Source of the DNA: Pseudomonas cremoricolorata
GTDB lineage: Bacteria > Pseudomonadota > Gammaproteobacteria > Pseudomonadales > Pseudomonadaceae
Assembly: GCF_000759535.1 (NCBI RefSeq)
Contig: NZ_CP009455.1
Coordinates: forward strand, 2,232,001-2,296,000
Length of the DNA: 64,000 bases
Reading direction: 5' to 3'
Both the position numbers and the translations under genes were made by a program. How positions within the stretch are numbered: the first letter of the stretch is position 1; each line of letters opens with the position of its first letter. Below the pieces are notes generated by a model. The model was not told where the DNA came from. It worked only from the letters and a program-made list of their open reading frames with translations, and searched no databases. Positions 1 to 8,781 of this stretch are shown one piece after another.

Positions 1-450
1 GCTGAGTTGCTGGTCAGCGATCTCGATCCTGGGCGGGTACGGCTGGCCGTGGAGCGCTTCAATGCCTGGCCGGTGGCCCATGACGCGGTGTTGTCCACGC
101 CTTGCGACATCTTCACGCCATGCGGGGTAGGGCCGGTGCTGAGCGCCCACAGTGTCATGCAGTTGCGCTGCGCTGCCGTGGCCGGGGCCGCCAATCAACA
201 GTTGACTGGCCTGCCAGTGGCCGACCAGTTGGAGTCGCGCGGTATCCTCTATGCGCCCGACACCGTGATCAATTCGGGCGGTCTGATCTACGTGGCGTTG
301 TCCCACCACGGCCAGGCTGTCGAAGCCATCACCGAGCACCTTGCACGTATTCCATCACGACTGACCGAGGTTTTCGCCCATGCCCAGGCGGAAAACCGCT
401 CGCCTGCCAGGGTGGCGCAGGTGCTTGCCGAGCGATTGCTGTACGGTTAG
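1..450 (+). CDS. Glu/Leu/Phe/Val dehydrogenase family, C-terminal part
   Basis: The reading frame is open from the first base, so the N-terminal half lies outside the window. The visible 149 codons hold the end of the NAD-binding domain. A segment near codons 36-43 reads IFTPCGVG, followed by AGAANQQL and, near codon 96, INSGGLIYVA. These match leucine dehydrogenase-like enzymes, which oxidatively deaminate branched-chain amino acids to 2-oxo acids with NAD. The family and the truncation are clear. The substrate cannot be fixed because the catalytic domain is missing. A valine- or leucine-dehydrogenase role is likely, and phenylalanine is an alternative. Confidence 0.85.
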   Translation, partial: AELLVSDLDPGRVRLAVERFNAWPVAHDAVLSTPCDIFTPCGVGPVLSAHSVMQLRCAAVAGAANQQLTGLPVADQLESRGILYAPDTVINSGGLIYVALSHHGQAVEAITEHLARIPSRLTEVFAHAQAENRSPARVAQVLAERLLYG

Positions 451-628
451 CGATCAGCGGGAACCTGCGCGGCGGCGGTCGCTCATAACGCTTACGCGCT
501 GGCGGTTCGACCTCGCGTCGCAGTCCCCTTAAACTGGCGTCTCTGGCCGTGCCGCCTCATAAGGGCGGCACGCGCATGCGTCAACGCGCTCGACCTTGCA
601 GCGCACCCTTGCAACCATAAGGTTTTTC

Positions 629-1834
629 ATGACATTACGACACACCGAACCCCACGCGGGCACGGCACTGGTGCTGTTCGCGCTGGCGGTCGGTGGCTTT
701 GCCATCGGCACCACCGAATTCGCCACCATGAGCCTGCTACCGTTCTTCGCCCCTGACCTGGGCATCGATGCTCCTACTGCCGGCCACGTGATCAGTGCCT
801 ATGCCCTGGGCGTTGTGGTCGGCGCTCCGCTACTGGCGGTGCTCGGCGCACGGCTATCGCGGCGCACGTTGTTGATCGCCCTGATGGCGCTGTTCGCGGT
901 AGGCAATGGGCTATCGGCGGTGGCACCGGATTATCACTGGATGCTGGTGTTTCGCTTTATCGCAGGCTTGCCCCATGGCGCGTACTTCGGCATCGCGTCC
1001 CTGGTCGCCGCTTCACTGGTGCCGGCCAATCGCCGTACCTGGGCGGTGGGGCGCATGTTCTTTGGCCTGACCATCGCCACCATCGTGGGCGTGCCGCTGG
1101 CCAACTGGCTGGGCCAGCTGTTCGGCTGGCGTTACAGCTTCGCCCTGGTGGCGTTGCTGGGCCTGAGCACCATGCTCGCCCTGACCCTGTACGCCCCTCG
1201 CGACAAGGCTGACCCCACCGCCAGCCCGCTGCGCGAACTCAGTGCGTTGCGCAATACCCAGGTCTGGCTGACTTTGGCCATTGGCGCAATTGGCTTCGGT
1301 GGCCTGTTCGCGGTGTATACCTACCTGGCCGACATCCTCGGCGCTGTCACTGGCGTGCCGCACAGTACGGTTCCGCTGGTGCTCGCGGTGTTCGGCGTCG
1401 GCATGACGTTAGGCACCCTGATCGTGCCGATCTTCGCCGACCGCGCGCTGATGGCCACTGCCGGCGGCATGCTGGTGTTCAGCGCTGTGATGCTGGCGCT
1501 GTTTCCCTTCGCCGCAGGCAACGTCTGGACGATCTCGCTGTGTGTGCTGTTGATCGGCTCGGGCGGCGCGCTCGGCACCGTCCTGCAAACCCGCCTCATG
1601 GATGTGGCAGCCGATGCCCAGGGGCTGGCTGCTGCGCTGAACCACTCGGCCTTCAACTTCGCCAATGCCTTGGGCCCGTTCCTCGGTGGCCTGGCGCTGG
1701 CGGCCGGCTACGGTTGGACCTCCCCCGGCTGGGTGGGCTGCGGCCTTGCCTTGGGCGGGCTGGCGATCTGGGCGGTGTCTGCTGGCCTGGAGAAGCGCAA
1801 CCCTACTGCGGCAGCAGGCCAGGCGCAGGCCTGA
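629..1834 (+). CDS. MFS transporter, DHA1 drug/sugar efflux type
   Basis: This 401-residue protein has about twelve hydrophobic segments. The loop after the second one (GAPLLAVLGARLSRR) resembles the MFS motif A position. The family is the AraJ/NepI/YdhP-like proton-driven exporters of the inner membrane. I chose the ATG at 629 because AAGG lies six bases upstream. An upstream in-frame TTG at 596 has no such site. The gene stands alone between the dehydrogenase and the convergent yebG gene. The substrate is unknown; related proteins export arabinose, purine nucleosides or antibiotics. Confidence 0.88.
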   Translation: MTLRHTEPHAGTALVLFALAVGGFAIGTTEFATMSLLPFFAPDLGIDAPTAGHVISAYALGVVVGAPLLAVLGARLSRRTLLIALMALFAVGNGLSAVAPDYHWMLVFRFIAGLPHGAYFGIASLVAASLVPANRRTWAVGRMFFGLTIATIVGVPLANWLGQLFGWRYSFALVALLGLSTMLALTLYAPRDKADPTASPLRELSALRNTQVWLTLAIGAIGFGGLFAVYTYLADILGAVTGVPHSTVPLVLAVFGVGMTLGTLIVPIFADRALMATAGGMLVFSAVMLALFPFAAGNVWTISLCVLLIGSGGALGTVLQTRLMDVAADAQGLAAALNHSAFNFANALGPFLGGLALAAGYGWTSPGWVGCGLALGGLAIWAVSAGLEKRNPTAAAGQAQA

Positions 1835-1860
1835 CACTGCTTGGGGCAGCGCTGGCAGAC

Positions 1861-2127
1861 TCAGGCCTCTTCGCTGCCCGACCCTTCCAGTTCCGCCAGC
1901 GCCGCGGCGTTGTTCTTGAACGCCGCGGCGAATACGGCGCGGTTCTTGGCCATGAAGATACTCGCTTCCTCGGCGAGGTTTTCCTCAAGCCCTGGCACGT
2001 TTTTCACCAGCACCTGGGTCAGCACTTCGGCCAGTTCCAGCATCTGGTCATGGGCGTCTGCGAGTTTGCGGTCCAAAAACGTAGTCTCCAAATCGCGCGT
2101 ACTGCGGTAAAGAATCTCAACAGCCAT
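1861..2127 (-). CDS. yebG: YebG-family SOS-regulated protein
   Basis: The 88-residue product begins MAVEILYRS and contains an ADAHDQMLELAEVL stretch, matching the small YebG family, a DNA-damage-induced protein of unknown biochemical role. The start at 2127 is preceded on its strand by GAGAGG. A longer frame to 2187 is open but lacks a ribosome site. A near-perfect LexA operator lies about 90 bases upstream at 2218-2233, in line with SOS control of yebG in enterics. It diverges from psiE. Confidence 0.88.
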   Translation of the reverse strand: MAVEILYRSTRDLETTFLDRKLADAHDQMLELAEVLTQVLVKNVPGLEENLAEEASIFMAKNRAVFAAAFKNNAAALAELEGSGSEEA

Positions 2128-2217
2128 GGGAGGCCTCTCAGTCAGTGATGTCAGGGGCGCCGGCGGGGCGCGGCCTGTGTCGCTCAAGCGGGGATGATCG
2201 AATCAGTCACAGGTGTG

Positions 2218-2233
2218 CTGTATCTATATACAG
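2218..2233. promoter_or_regulatory. LexA (SOS) box
   Basis: The 16-base palindrome CTGTATCTATATACAG fits the gammaproteobacterial LexA consensus CTGT-N8-ACAG with an AT-rich centre. It lies in the yebG-psiE divergent region, 90 bases from the yebG start and 180 bases from the psiE start, so yebG is the expected target. Confidence 0.85.
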
Positions 2234-2413
2234 TATACGAAGGTCCGGCCTGGCTGCAACCGCGACGTTGCGGTTGAGCTGGCGCATCCCTCGCTGACGT
2301 GCCGTGCGGCGATCGGTCGCCTTCCAAGGCGTGGGTCTGGCCTTTTTACTGCGTGGCACAAGCGTCATATCGCCGAAGCACTCTTTTCTGCTCGTACCTG
2401 GGAAGCTGACATC

Positions 2414-2884
2414 GTGAACATCAAATGGGCTGAAAAGCTGCGCAAGGGCCTGCACGGCTCCGCCGATTCGCTGGGCAACCTGTGCGTCGAATCGTTCCAC
2501 TACCTGGCATTGTTCGGCATCGGCGGCATCACCGCCTGGGCCGCCGTAATGACCTTCCTCGACATGCTGGGCAAGGGCGGCGTCAGCGTGGATGACATTC
2601 TGCTGCTGTTCATTTACCTGGAATTGGGAGCGATGGTGGGGATTTACTTCAAGACCAACCACATGCCCATCCGCTTCCTGCTGTACGTAGCCATCACCGC
2701 GCTGACGCGGCTGCTGATCGGCGATGTTTCGCACCACAAGGCGCCCGACGTCGGGCTGCTGTACGTCTGCGGGGGGATCCTGCTGTTGGCCTTTGCCATT
2801 CTGGTGGTGCGTTATGCGTCGTATCGCTATCCCTCGACTCGCGCGCTGGATGCCCATGGCAAGGAACTGGAAGAGAATCGGTGA
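2414..2884 (+). CDS. psiE: PsiE-family phosphate-starvation-inducible membrane protein
   Basis: The 156-residue protein has four hydrophobic segments (about residues 29-50, 58-78, 86-104 and 117-138) and the family signature around ESFHYLALFGIGG. PsiE proteins are small inner-membrane proteins, named for induction by phosphate starvation in E. coli; their function is unknown. I place the start at the GTG at 2414, before NIKWAEKL, with GGAAG nine bases upstream. The frame stays open back to 2213 but the added residues do not look like this family. No obvious Pho box was seen. Confidence 0.85.
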   Translation: MNIKWAEKLRKGLHGSADSLGNLCVESFHYLALFGIGGITAWAAVMTFLDMLGKGGVSVDDILLLFIYLELGAMVGIYFKTNHMPIRFLLYVAITALTRLLIGDVSHHKAPDVGLLYVCGGILLLAFAILVVRYASYRYPSTRALDAHGKELEENR

Positions 2885-3037
2885 GGTGTGCCGCGAGCGT
2901 CACGCTACAAGATAGAGCGTTCGAGGTGCTGAATATCTAGAGAGTGGGCAGTGAGGGATTGGCGTTCAATCTGCGCTGCGCGGCTTTGGGGCAAACCGTT
3001 GCGGTTGCCGGCCCGCGCTTGATCTGAGGAGAACGCC

Positions 3038-3346
3038 ATGAGTGAACTGGACCGACTGAAAGTCATCGATTACCTCGACGGCTACTTTTTACCGCTGGAG
3101 CTGGATGTGGAATTCACTTTCGTCACGCAAGTGGACAACGTGCTCGAACCCCAGGTGGTCGAGTCGCGGTCGCTGGTCGATGAAGTGCTGCACTGGCTTG
3201 GAGAGGGCGAGGAACCCACCTATGACCCCGGCCTGGTGGGCATCTTCACGACGCCTGACAGTTTCGCTGCCGAGCACCGTGAGTATCGCTTGCGCCTGCC
3301 GGATATCGAAAAAGCCATTCGCGGCTTACTCGATTCGGGCCGCTGA
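3038..3346 (+). CDS. conserved hypothetical protein, 102 aa
   Basis: I do not recognise this family. The product is an acidic soluble protein with no signal peptide, membrane segment or obvious motif. It starts MSELDRLKVIDYLDGYF and ends in a charged helix-like tail (LRLPDIEKAIRGLLDSG). The ATG at 3038 has a strong AGGAG seven bases upstream, which with the normal codon use argues for a real gene. It converges with the DUF3509 gene 15 bases downstream and is probably transcribed alone. Confidence 0.7.
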   Translation: MSELDRLKVIDYLDGYFLPLELDVEFTFVTQVDNVLEPQVVESRSLVDEVLHWLGEGEEPTYDPGLVGIFTTPDSFAAEHREYRLRLPDIEKAIRGLLDSGR

Positions 3347-3361
3347 GCAAGCGCCCGCCGT

Positions 3362-3592
3362 TCAGCAGGCCATCGCGCCGCGTTCCACGGCAAGGTCCAG
3401 CTGAATACTGTCGATGACCCGCTGCAAGTGCAGCGGGTCATTGCGTTGTGCCTGCTTGATCAGCCGCTTTGCGGCGATGCCGCTGTCGTCTGACAGGGTC
3501 AGCATGATGCTGCCGTCAAGGCCAACGATGGACAGATTGACCCGGTAGTCGGCGGAAAAGGCGGCACTGATCTGAGCGAACGGGTTGTACAT
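3362..3592 (-). CDS. DUF3509-like small protein
   Basis: The 76-residue product (MYNPFAQISAAFSADYRVNLS, then LDGSIMLTLSDDSG) resembles the DUF3509 family, which I know only from Pseudomonas. The function is unknown. It is soluble, with no signal peptide. It converges with the 102-aa hypothetical gene. Recognition rests on the conserved N-terminal pattern and is from memory. Confidence 0.7.
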   Translation of the reverse strand: MYNPFAQISAAFSADYRVNLSIVGLDGSIMLTLSDDSGIAAKRLIKQAQRNDPLHLQRVIDSIQLDLAVERGAMAC

Positions 3593-3684
3593 GATCGACT
3601 TCTGCAGATGGGACGTGGAGCTGTTGACCGAGGGTTGGAGCTGATGGTTCAGCGGCCTGCGACGAATGACCTTTGCACAAAAAC

Positions 3685-3711
3685 AACGCCCGAGGCACTG
3701 CCTCGGGCGTT
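3685..3711 (-). terminator. intrinsic terminator after the HPF-like gene
   Basis: An inverted repeat of CGCCCGAGGC and GCCTCGGGCG forms a strong hairpin. Read on the minus strand it is followed by TTGTTTTTG. It lies 25 bases past the stop of the HPF-like gene. Confidence 0.75.
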
Positions 3712-3735
3712 TGCGTTCAGTTCAGACAACCGGAT

Positions 3736-4086
3736 TCATTCGTCTTCAGGCTCAGCCAGTTCCAGAGTGCCGCGCTTGCTGCGCAACTTGCCGTAAAAAT
3801 GGTCCAGCGCGTGGTTGAGCTTGGTGGTGGCGCCATCCACGGCGTGGTCCAGGGAACCTGCGGTGTGGCTGACCGAAATGGGTGGATGACCTTTGGGGCG
3901 AGCCTCCATCTGGCAGCGTTTGTCATGCGGGCCTGGCTTGGCGCCATTGTCGTCGCTGAGGTGGACCTCGACTCGGGTGAGGTCGTCCTCGAAGCGTTCG
4001 AGGCCACTTTCCAAGGTGCTGCGGACCCAATCGTTGAGACGGGCATTGCCTTGGATCTGGTTGCTGCTGTTTACCTGGATTTGCAT
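3736..4086 (-). CDS. HPF/RaiA-family ribosome-associated protein
   Basis: The 116-residue protein starts MQIQVNSSNQIQGNARL and has the beta-alpha-beta pattern of the sigma-54 modulation/ribosome hibernation family: a strand and helix (WVRSTLESGLERF), a strand (RVEVHLSDDNG), and a last helix with AVDGATTKLNHALD. Such proteins bind the small ribosomal subunit during stress or stationary phase. It lacks the C-terminal dimerisation domain of long HPF, and the main hpf gene of Pseudomonas lies next to rpoN elsewhere, so this is probably a paralogue. It ends at a clear terminator. Confidence 0.8.
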   Translation of the reverse strand: MQIQVNSSNQIQGNARLNDWVRSTLESGLERFEDDLTRVEVHLSDDNGAKPGPHDKRCQMEARPKGHPPISVSHTAGSLDHAVDGATTKLNHALDHFYGKLRSKRGTLELAEPEDE

Positions 4087-4304
4087 GATTCAATCCTTAT
4101 TCAGCTGGCTCGCAAGAGGTGCATGACAGAGTGGAAACCCTTGAAGCAGGGGGAAATTCTGCGCCTCTTGACTCTAAGGTCAGGCAAGCGATGGATGATT
4201 TCAAGCCCTGATGACAAATAAATCTTCTGTTGCAAATGGTTGCACCAGCGGCGTGATTGGACGGAATTTTTTGCAGGGTATCTCATCCGCCAGTCTTTGC
4301 TTAT

Positions 4305-4323
4305 GAGAATTGAAATCATTACT
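4305..4323. promoter_or_regulatory. Fur-like box
   Basis: The 19 bases starting GAGAATTGAAATCATTACT match the consensus GATAATGATAATCATTATC at 13 positions. The site lies 32 bases upstream of the DUF3649 start, where repression by Fur would fit. Confidence 0.6.
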
Positions 4324-4354
4324 ATTGCAACCCCTGAAACCCCGGATCGCAGAC

Positions 4355-4660
4355 ATGAAACGTACCGCCGCCGGCCTGCCCCTGGCATATCGCCTGGCCG
4401 TCGCCTCTCGCAGCCTCGCCGCCTTGCTGGGCGGCTACCTGCTTGCCTCGCTGGCGAACATCGCCCTGGCGCTGTTGACGCCCATCAGCCAGGTGGATGC
4501 CGCACTATTGGGCATGATGCTGTCGTTTCTGGTGTATCTGCTGGCGTTCATCTGGTGTTTCGCCTGTCGTAGCGCCTGGCGTGCCTGGGCCGGGGTGCTG
4601 GCACCGAGCGCGTTGCTGGCGCTGATCGATGGCGTGGCCTACGGGATGCAAACGTCATGA
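4355..4660 (+). CDS. DUF3649 small membrane protein, iron-uptake associated
   Basis: The 101-residue product (MKRTAAGLPLAYRLAVASRSLAA) has three or four hydrophobic helices. It matches DUF3649, a small inner-membrane family usually found next to a PepSY-TM protein and a DUF3325 protein in siderophore loci. I chose the ATG at 4355 because it lies just downstream of the Fur-like box; the frame is open further upstream only through that box. Its last bases overlap the next gene (ATGA), so the two are co-translated. The function is inferred from context only. Confidence 0.75.
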   Translation: MKRTAAGLPLAYRLAVASRSLAALLGGYLLASLANIALALLTPISQVDAALLGMMLSFLVYLLAFIWCFACRSAWRAWAGVLAPSALLALIDGVAYGMQTS

Positions 4661-6237
4661 AAGAAGGCTTTCGCCAGGCCATGGCCTGGTTGCACACCTG
4701 GACCGGGCTGATCTTCGGCTGGCTGCTGTTCGCGATCTTCCTGACCGGCACACTGTCGTACTTCAAGGACGAAATCAGCCACTGGAGCCAGCCGGAAATC
4801 CAGCGCCACGCGCTTGATCCAGCCCACAGCCTGGGCCTGGCCCAGCGTTACCTCGATGCCAACGCCGGCAGCGCCGCCAGTTGGTTCATCCAGTTGCCCA
4901 GCGATCGCGAGCCGGCCATCAGCGTTGGCTGGCGCGAACCGGGGCAGGGCCGTAGGGGCTTTGTCAGCAAATCCCTCGACGCCGCCAGCGGCGAGGTGGT
5001 CCAGGCGCGGGAAAGCCGTGGCGGGGATTTCTTCTACCGTTTCCACTTCCAGCTCGAATTGCCACACCCGTGGGGGCGCTGGCTGTCGACCTGGTGCGCG
5101 TTCATCATGCTGCTGGGCCTGGTGACCGGCATCATCACCCACAAGAAGATCTTCAAGGAGTTCTTCACCTTCCGCCCCGGCAAGGGTCAGCGTTCGTGGC
5201 TCGATGGGCATAATGCCATCGGCGTGCTGGTGCTGCCGTTCCACCTGATGATCAGCTACAGCAGCCTGGTGCTGTTCATGTACATGGTGATGCCGGCGGG
5301 CATCATGGCCAGCTACGGTGGCGAAACCAACCGCTATTTCAGCGACCTGTTCGGGCGTGACGTTGACGTCAGTTCGGCTGGGGTAGTCGCGCCCATGGTG
5401 GCATTGCCAGGCTTGTACGCCAAGGCCCAGGAGGGGGCGCCCGGCGCGCGCATGGGCTACATCCAGGTGCAGAACCCCAACGATCAGAACGCCCGGGTCA
5501 GCTTCACCCGGGCCTCGTCCGACGGCGTCGCCTACCGCCGCAGTCAGAGCTGGACATTCGATGGCGTGAGCGGTGCGCAGGTGTCCAGTGGGGCGCCGGA
5601 AAGCGCGATGATGATGACCTCGTTTACCTTCGCCGGCCTGCACATGGGCAATTTCGCCGGACCCTGGCTGCGCTGGCTGTACTTCGTGTTCGGCGTGGCC
5701 GGCACTGCGGTGATCGGCACGGGCCTGGTGATGTGGCTGGGCAAGCGCCAGCTCAAGCATGCCAAGAGCGAGCGTCAGCCCGGTGAGTTACGTCTGGTGG
5801 AGGTGCTCAACATCGCCAGCATGAGTGGGTTGCTGCTGGCGGTGGCGGCGTTCTTCTGGGCCAACCGGCTGCTGCCGGTCGCGCTGCAAGGACGTGCCGA
5901 CTGGGAGGTCAACGCGTTTCTGTGGGTCTGGGCCGCTTCGCTGCTGCATGCGGCGGTGCGTCCCGGCCGTCGCGCCTGGGCCGAGCAACTGGGGCTTGGT
6001 GCGGTCGCTTTCGGCCTGTTGCCGCTGCTCAATGGGCTGAGTACCGGGCAAGGCCTGAACCATTCCATCGCCGTGGGTGACTGGGCCATGGCCGGTGTCG
6101 ATCTGACGGCCCTGGCCACCGGGCTGTTCATGGCCTGGCTGGCGCGCAAGATGCTGCGTGTGCCGGCTGCGGCCAAGAAGCGTGCGCCGCGTGCAGCAGC
6201 GCAGGGCAAGGTCACTGCCGAAGCGGAGGCCAACTGA
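4657..6237 (+). CDS. PepSY-TM membrane protein, putative ferric/siderophore reductase
   Basis: The 526-residue protein has the PepSY-associated TM architecture: a first helix with WLHTWTGLIFGWLLFAIFLTGT, a large periplasmic part, then helices near residues 145-165, 185-215 and 330-365 and three more near the C terminus. Paired histidines (H13; H186 and H193 region) could bind haem. Related proteins such as FpvG of P. aeruginosa take part in reductive release of iron from siderophores in the periplasm. It overlaps both neighbours by a few bases and is the middle gene of a Fur-box operon. The substrate is unknown, and no TonB receptor gene is adjacent. Confidence 0.82.
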   Translation: MKEGFRQAMAWLHTWTGLIFGWLLFAIFLTGTLSYFKDEISHWSQPEIQRHALDPAHSLGLAQRYLDANAGSAASWFIQLPSDREPAISVGWREPGQGRRGFVSKSLDAASGEVVQARESRGGDFFYRFHFQLELPHPWGRWLSTWCAFIMLLGLVTGIITHKKIFKEFFTFRPGKGQRSWLDGHNAIGVLVLPFHLMISYSSLVLFMYMVMPAGIMASYGGETNRYFSDLFGRDVDVSSAGVVAPMVALPGLYAKAQEGAPGARMGYIQVQNPNDQNARVSFTRASSDGVAYRRSQSWTFDGVSGAQVSSGAPESAMMMTSFTFAGLHMGNFAGPWLRWLYFVFGVAGTAVIGTGLVMWLGKRQLKHAKSERQPGELRLVEVLNIASMSGLLLAVAAFFWANRLLPVALQGRADWEVNAFLWVWAASLLHAAVRPGRRAWAEQLGLGAVAFGLLPLLNGLSTGQGLNHSIAVGDWAMAGVDLTALATGLFMAWLARKMLRVPAAAKKRAPRAAAQGKVTAEAEAN

Positions 6238-6569
6238 TGCTCAGCGTTGCACTGCTGGGCTACGCGGGATTCGCCGCGTTGTGCCTGGCCATGGATAAAC
6301 ACTTCAAGGAGCTGCTCAAGCACACCCCCCGCGCAGTGCACCTGCGCAGCTTGCGCTGGGCGGGGTGGGGGCTGTTGCTGGCCTCGCTGGTACTGGCGGT
6401 GCACCTGCGCGGGTTGGCCTTTGGCCTGGTGGAATGGATGGCGCTGCTGATGGCCGCGGTCACGTTGTGGGTGTTCATCCTGCCGTACCGGCCACGCTGG
6501 CTGTTGGGGCTTGCCGCCATCAGCCTGGTGCTCGGCCCGCTGCTGGGACTGGCCAGCCTGATTCGCTAG
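6237..6569 (+). CDS. DUF3325 small membrane protein
   Basis: The 110-residue product has three to four hydrophobic helices and a conserved AMDKHFKELL segment after the first, typical of DUF3325. This family almost always follows a PepSY-TM gene in iron-regulated operons. Its start codon overlaps the stop of the PepSY gene (TGATG), so translation is coupled. It probably forms a membrane complex with the two upstream products; its own activity is unknown. Confidence 0.75.
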   Translation: MLSVALLGYAGFAALCLAMDKHFKELLKHTPRAVHLRSLRWAGWGLLLASLVLAVHLRGLAFGLVEWMALLMAAVTLWVFILPYRPRWLLGLAAISLVLGPLLGLASLIR

Positions 6570-6588
6570 CCCGCCCCGGCGCGTTCAC

Positions 6589-7563
6589 TCAGCCCTTCCA
6601 CACCTGCGGGTTGACCAGGTCGCGCGGCCGCTCGCCGAGCAGCGCAGCGCGCAGGTTGTCCATGGCCCGGTTGGCCATCGCCGCGCGGGTTTCGGCGGTG
6701 GCCGAGCCGATGTGCGGCAGGGTCAGCGCATTGGGCAACTGAAACAGCGGAGAGTCGGCCAGAGGCTCCTTCTCGTACACGTCCAGCCCGGCGCCGCGCA
6801 CGGTGCCCTGGCGCAGGGCGTCGACCAGGGCGGCCTCATCGACCACCGGCCCACGGGAGATATTGATGAGAAACGCGCTGGATTTCATCAGTTGCAGCTC
6901 GCGGGCGCCGATCAGTTTGCGCGTGGCATCGGACAGCGGCACCACCAGGCAGACGAAGTCCGCTTCGCCGAGCAACTGGTCGAGGCTGCGGAACTGCGCG
7001 CCAAGCTCCTGCTCCAGCGCCGGCTTGCGGCTGTTGCCGGTGTACAGCACCGACATGTTGAAGCCCAGGCGGCCACGGCGGGCGATGGCGGCGCCGATAT
7101 TGCCCAGGCCGACGATGCCCAGCGTCTTGCCATGCACGTCGCTGCCGAACTGCGCGGGGCCGACGGTGGCTTGCCAGTTGCCGGCCTTGGTCCAGGCGTC
7201 GAGTTCCGCGGTGCGCCGCGCGCAGCCCATGATCAGCGAGAAGCCCAGGTCGGCGGTGCTTTCGGTGAGCACGTCAGGGGTGTTGGTCAGGGCGATGCCG
7301 CGTTCGTTGAAGTAGTCCAGATCGTAGTTGTCGTAACCCACCGACACGCTCGACACCACTTCCAGCTTGCCGGCACCCTCCAGTTGCGCGCGGCCCAGCT
7401 TGCGTCCGACGCCAATCAGGCCGTGGGCCTCGGGCAGCGCCTCGTTGAACTGCGCAGCGATGTCACCGCGCTTGGGGTCGGGGAGAATCACGTTGAAGTC
7501 GTGCTGCAAACGTTCGGCCATGGCCGGGGTGATGCGGCTGAAAGCCAGTACGGTCTTTTTCAT
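6589..7563 (-). CDS. 2-hydroxyacid dehydrogenase (2-ketogluconate/glyoxylate reductase type)
   Basis: The 324-residue enzyme has the D-2-hydroxyacid dehydrogenase fold. The NAD(P)-binding loop reads GLGNIGAAIARRG (about residues 153-165). The substrate arginine lies in NISRGPVVDE, the glutamate in VYEKEPL and the catalytic histidine in LPHIGSAT. The family reduces 2-ketogluconate, glyoxylate or hydroxypyruvate in the cytoplasm, like GhrB/TkrA. I chose the ATG at 7563 (MKKTVLAFSR) over an upstream in-frame codon. It precedes a LysR gene on the same strand, 84 bases apart. The exact substrate is uncertain. Confidence 0.88.
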   Translation of the reverse strand: MKKTVLAFSRITPAMAERLQHDFNVILPDPKRGDIAAQFNEALPEAHGLIGVGRKLGRAQLEGAGKLEVVSSVSVGYDNYDLDYFNERGIALTNTPDVLTESTADLGFSLIMGCARRTAELDAWTKAGNWQATVGPAQFGSDVHGKTLGIVGLGNIGAAIARRGRLGFNMSVLYTGNSRKPALEQELGAQFRSLDQLLGEADFVCLVVPLSDATRKLIGARELQLMKSSAFLINISRGPVVDEAALVDALRQGTVRGAGLDVYEKEPLADSPLFQLPNALTLPHIGSATAETRAAMANRAMDNLRAALLGERPRDLVNPQVWKG

Positions 7564-7647
7564 CGGTCGGCATCTCTGCAAGGTGAGCGGCAAGGACGAT
7601 GCTGCGCCGGGCCCGGGATCGACACCCGCAGCGGCGCAACGCGGTGG

Positions 7648-8595
7648 TCAGTGGGCGATCTGCAATTCGTGGATCTTCAGGTCGGCCTCATGGGCGGCGA
7701 GTATCTCCGGCAACGAATTGCGCAGGTACTCGACCCAGGTCTTGATCTTCGCATCCAGGTACTGGCGCGAAGGGTAGATGGCGTACAGGTTCAGCTCCTG
7801 CAGGCGGTAGTCGGGCATCACCCGCACCAGGCTGCCGTCGCGCAGTCCATCGATGGCCGAGTAGATCGGCAACACGCCGACGCCCATGCCACTGCGGATT
7901 GCGGTCTTCATGGCATCGGCGGAGTTGACCTGGAACGGCGAGCTGGCGATGTTCACCACTTCCTGGCCCTGCGGGCCGTCGAACAGCCATTTCTCCAGCG
8001 GGATGACCGGGCTGACCATGCGCAGACAGGCATGCTTGAGCAAGTCTGAAGGTTTTTGCGCGATGCCGTGGCGGCTGACGTAGTCCGGTGAAGCACAGAC
8101 GATGCTGTAGGTAATCCCCAGGCGCTGCGAGACGAAGCCCGAGTCCGGCAACTCACTGGCGAGCACGATCGACACGTCGTAGCCTTCATCGAGCAGGTCG
8201 GGGACGCGGTTGGCCATGGTCAGGTCGAAGGTCACATCCGGGTGCGACTCGCGGTAGCGGGCGATGGCGTCGACCACGAAGTGCTGACCGACCCCGGTCA
8301 TGGAGTGCACCTTGAGCTGCCCGGCAGGGCGTGCGTGGGCGTCGCTGGCTTCGGCTTCGGCTTCTTCGACGTAGGTGAGAATCTGCTCGCAGCGCATCAG
8401 GTAGCGCTTGCCGGCTTCAGTCAGGGCGATGCGCCGGGTGGTGCGGTTGAGCAGGCGGGTTTGCAGGTGCGCTTCGAGGTTGGAGACAGCGCGTGACACG
8501 TTGGCAGTGGTGGTGTCGAGCTGCCCTGCCGCGGCGGTGAAACTGCCAAGCTGGGCCACGCAACTGAACGCACGCATGTTTTGCAGGGTGTCCAT
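7648..8595 (-). CDS. LysR-family regulator, probably of the divergent efflux operon
   Basis: The 315-residue protein has an N-terminal winged helix (residues 1-60: MRAFSCVAQLGSFTAAAGQLDTT, then LEAHLQTRLLNRTTRRIALTEAG) and a type 2 periplasmic-binding-fold effector domain. It diverges from an outer-membrane efflux gene with 186 bases between, the arrangement seen for AaeR and the aaeXAB pump of E. coli. It therefore probably senses an aromatic acid or similar compound and activates the pump. The 2-hydroxyacid dehydrogenase gene downstream may be co-transcribed. Confidence 0.88.
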   Translation of the reverse strand: MDTLQNMRAFSCVAQLGSFTAAAGQLDTTTANVSRAVSNLEAHLQTRLLNRTTRRIALTEAGKRYLMRCEQILTYVEEAEAEASDAHARPAGQLKVHSMTGVGQHFVVDAIARYRESHPDVTFDLTMANRVPDLLDEGYDVSIVLASELPDSGFVSQRLGITYSIVCASPDYVSRHGIAQKPSDLLKHACLRMVSPVIPLEKWLFDGPQGQEVVNIASSPFQVNSADAMKTAIRSGMGVGVLPIYSAIDGLRDGSLVRVMPDYRLQELNLYAIYPSRQYLDAKIKTWVEYLRNSLPEILAAHEADLKIHELQIAH

Positions 8596-8781
8596 GGGTC
8601 ACTCTCAAGGTTGAGGGCGAAATTGTGACATGAAGCATCGCCTCTGAAGCTTCGACCAAAGCCGGATTATCACGCTTTCGGTAACAAAGATTCGCAGGAA
8701 TCCACGCTTATCGCCACCCGCGGCTGCCCCCTAGAATTGCATTGCCCCCCCCTTGACCTCATTCCCCGGGAAATCGCCGCT

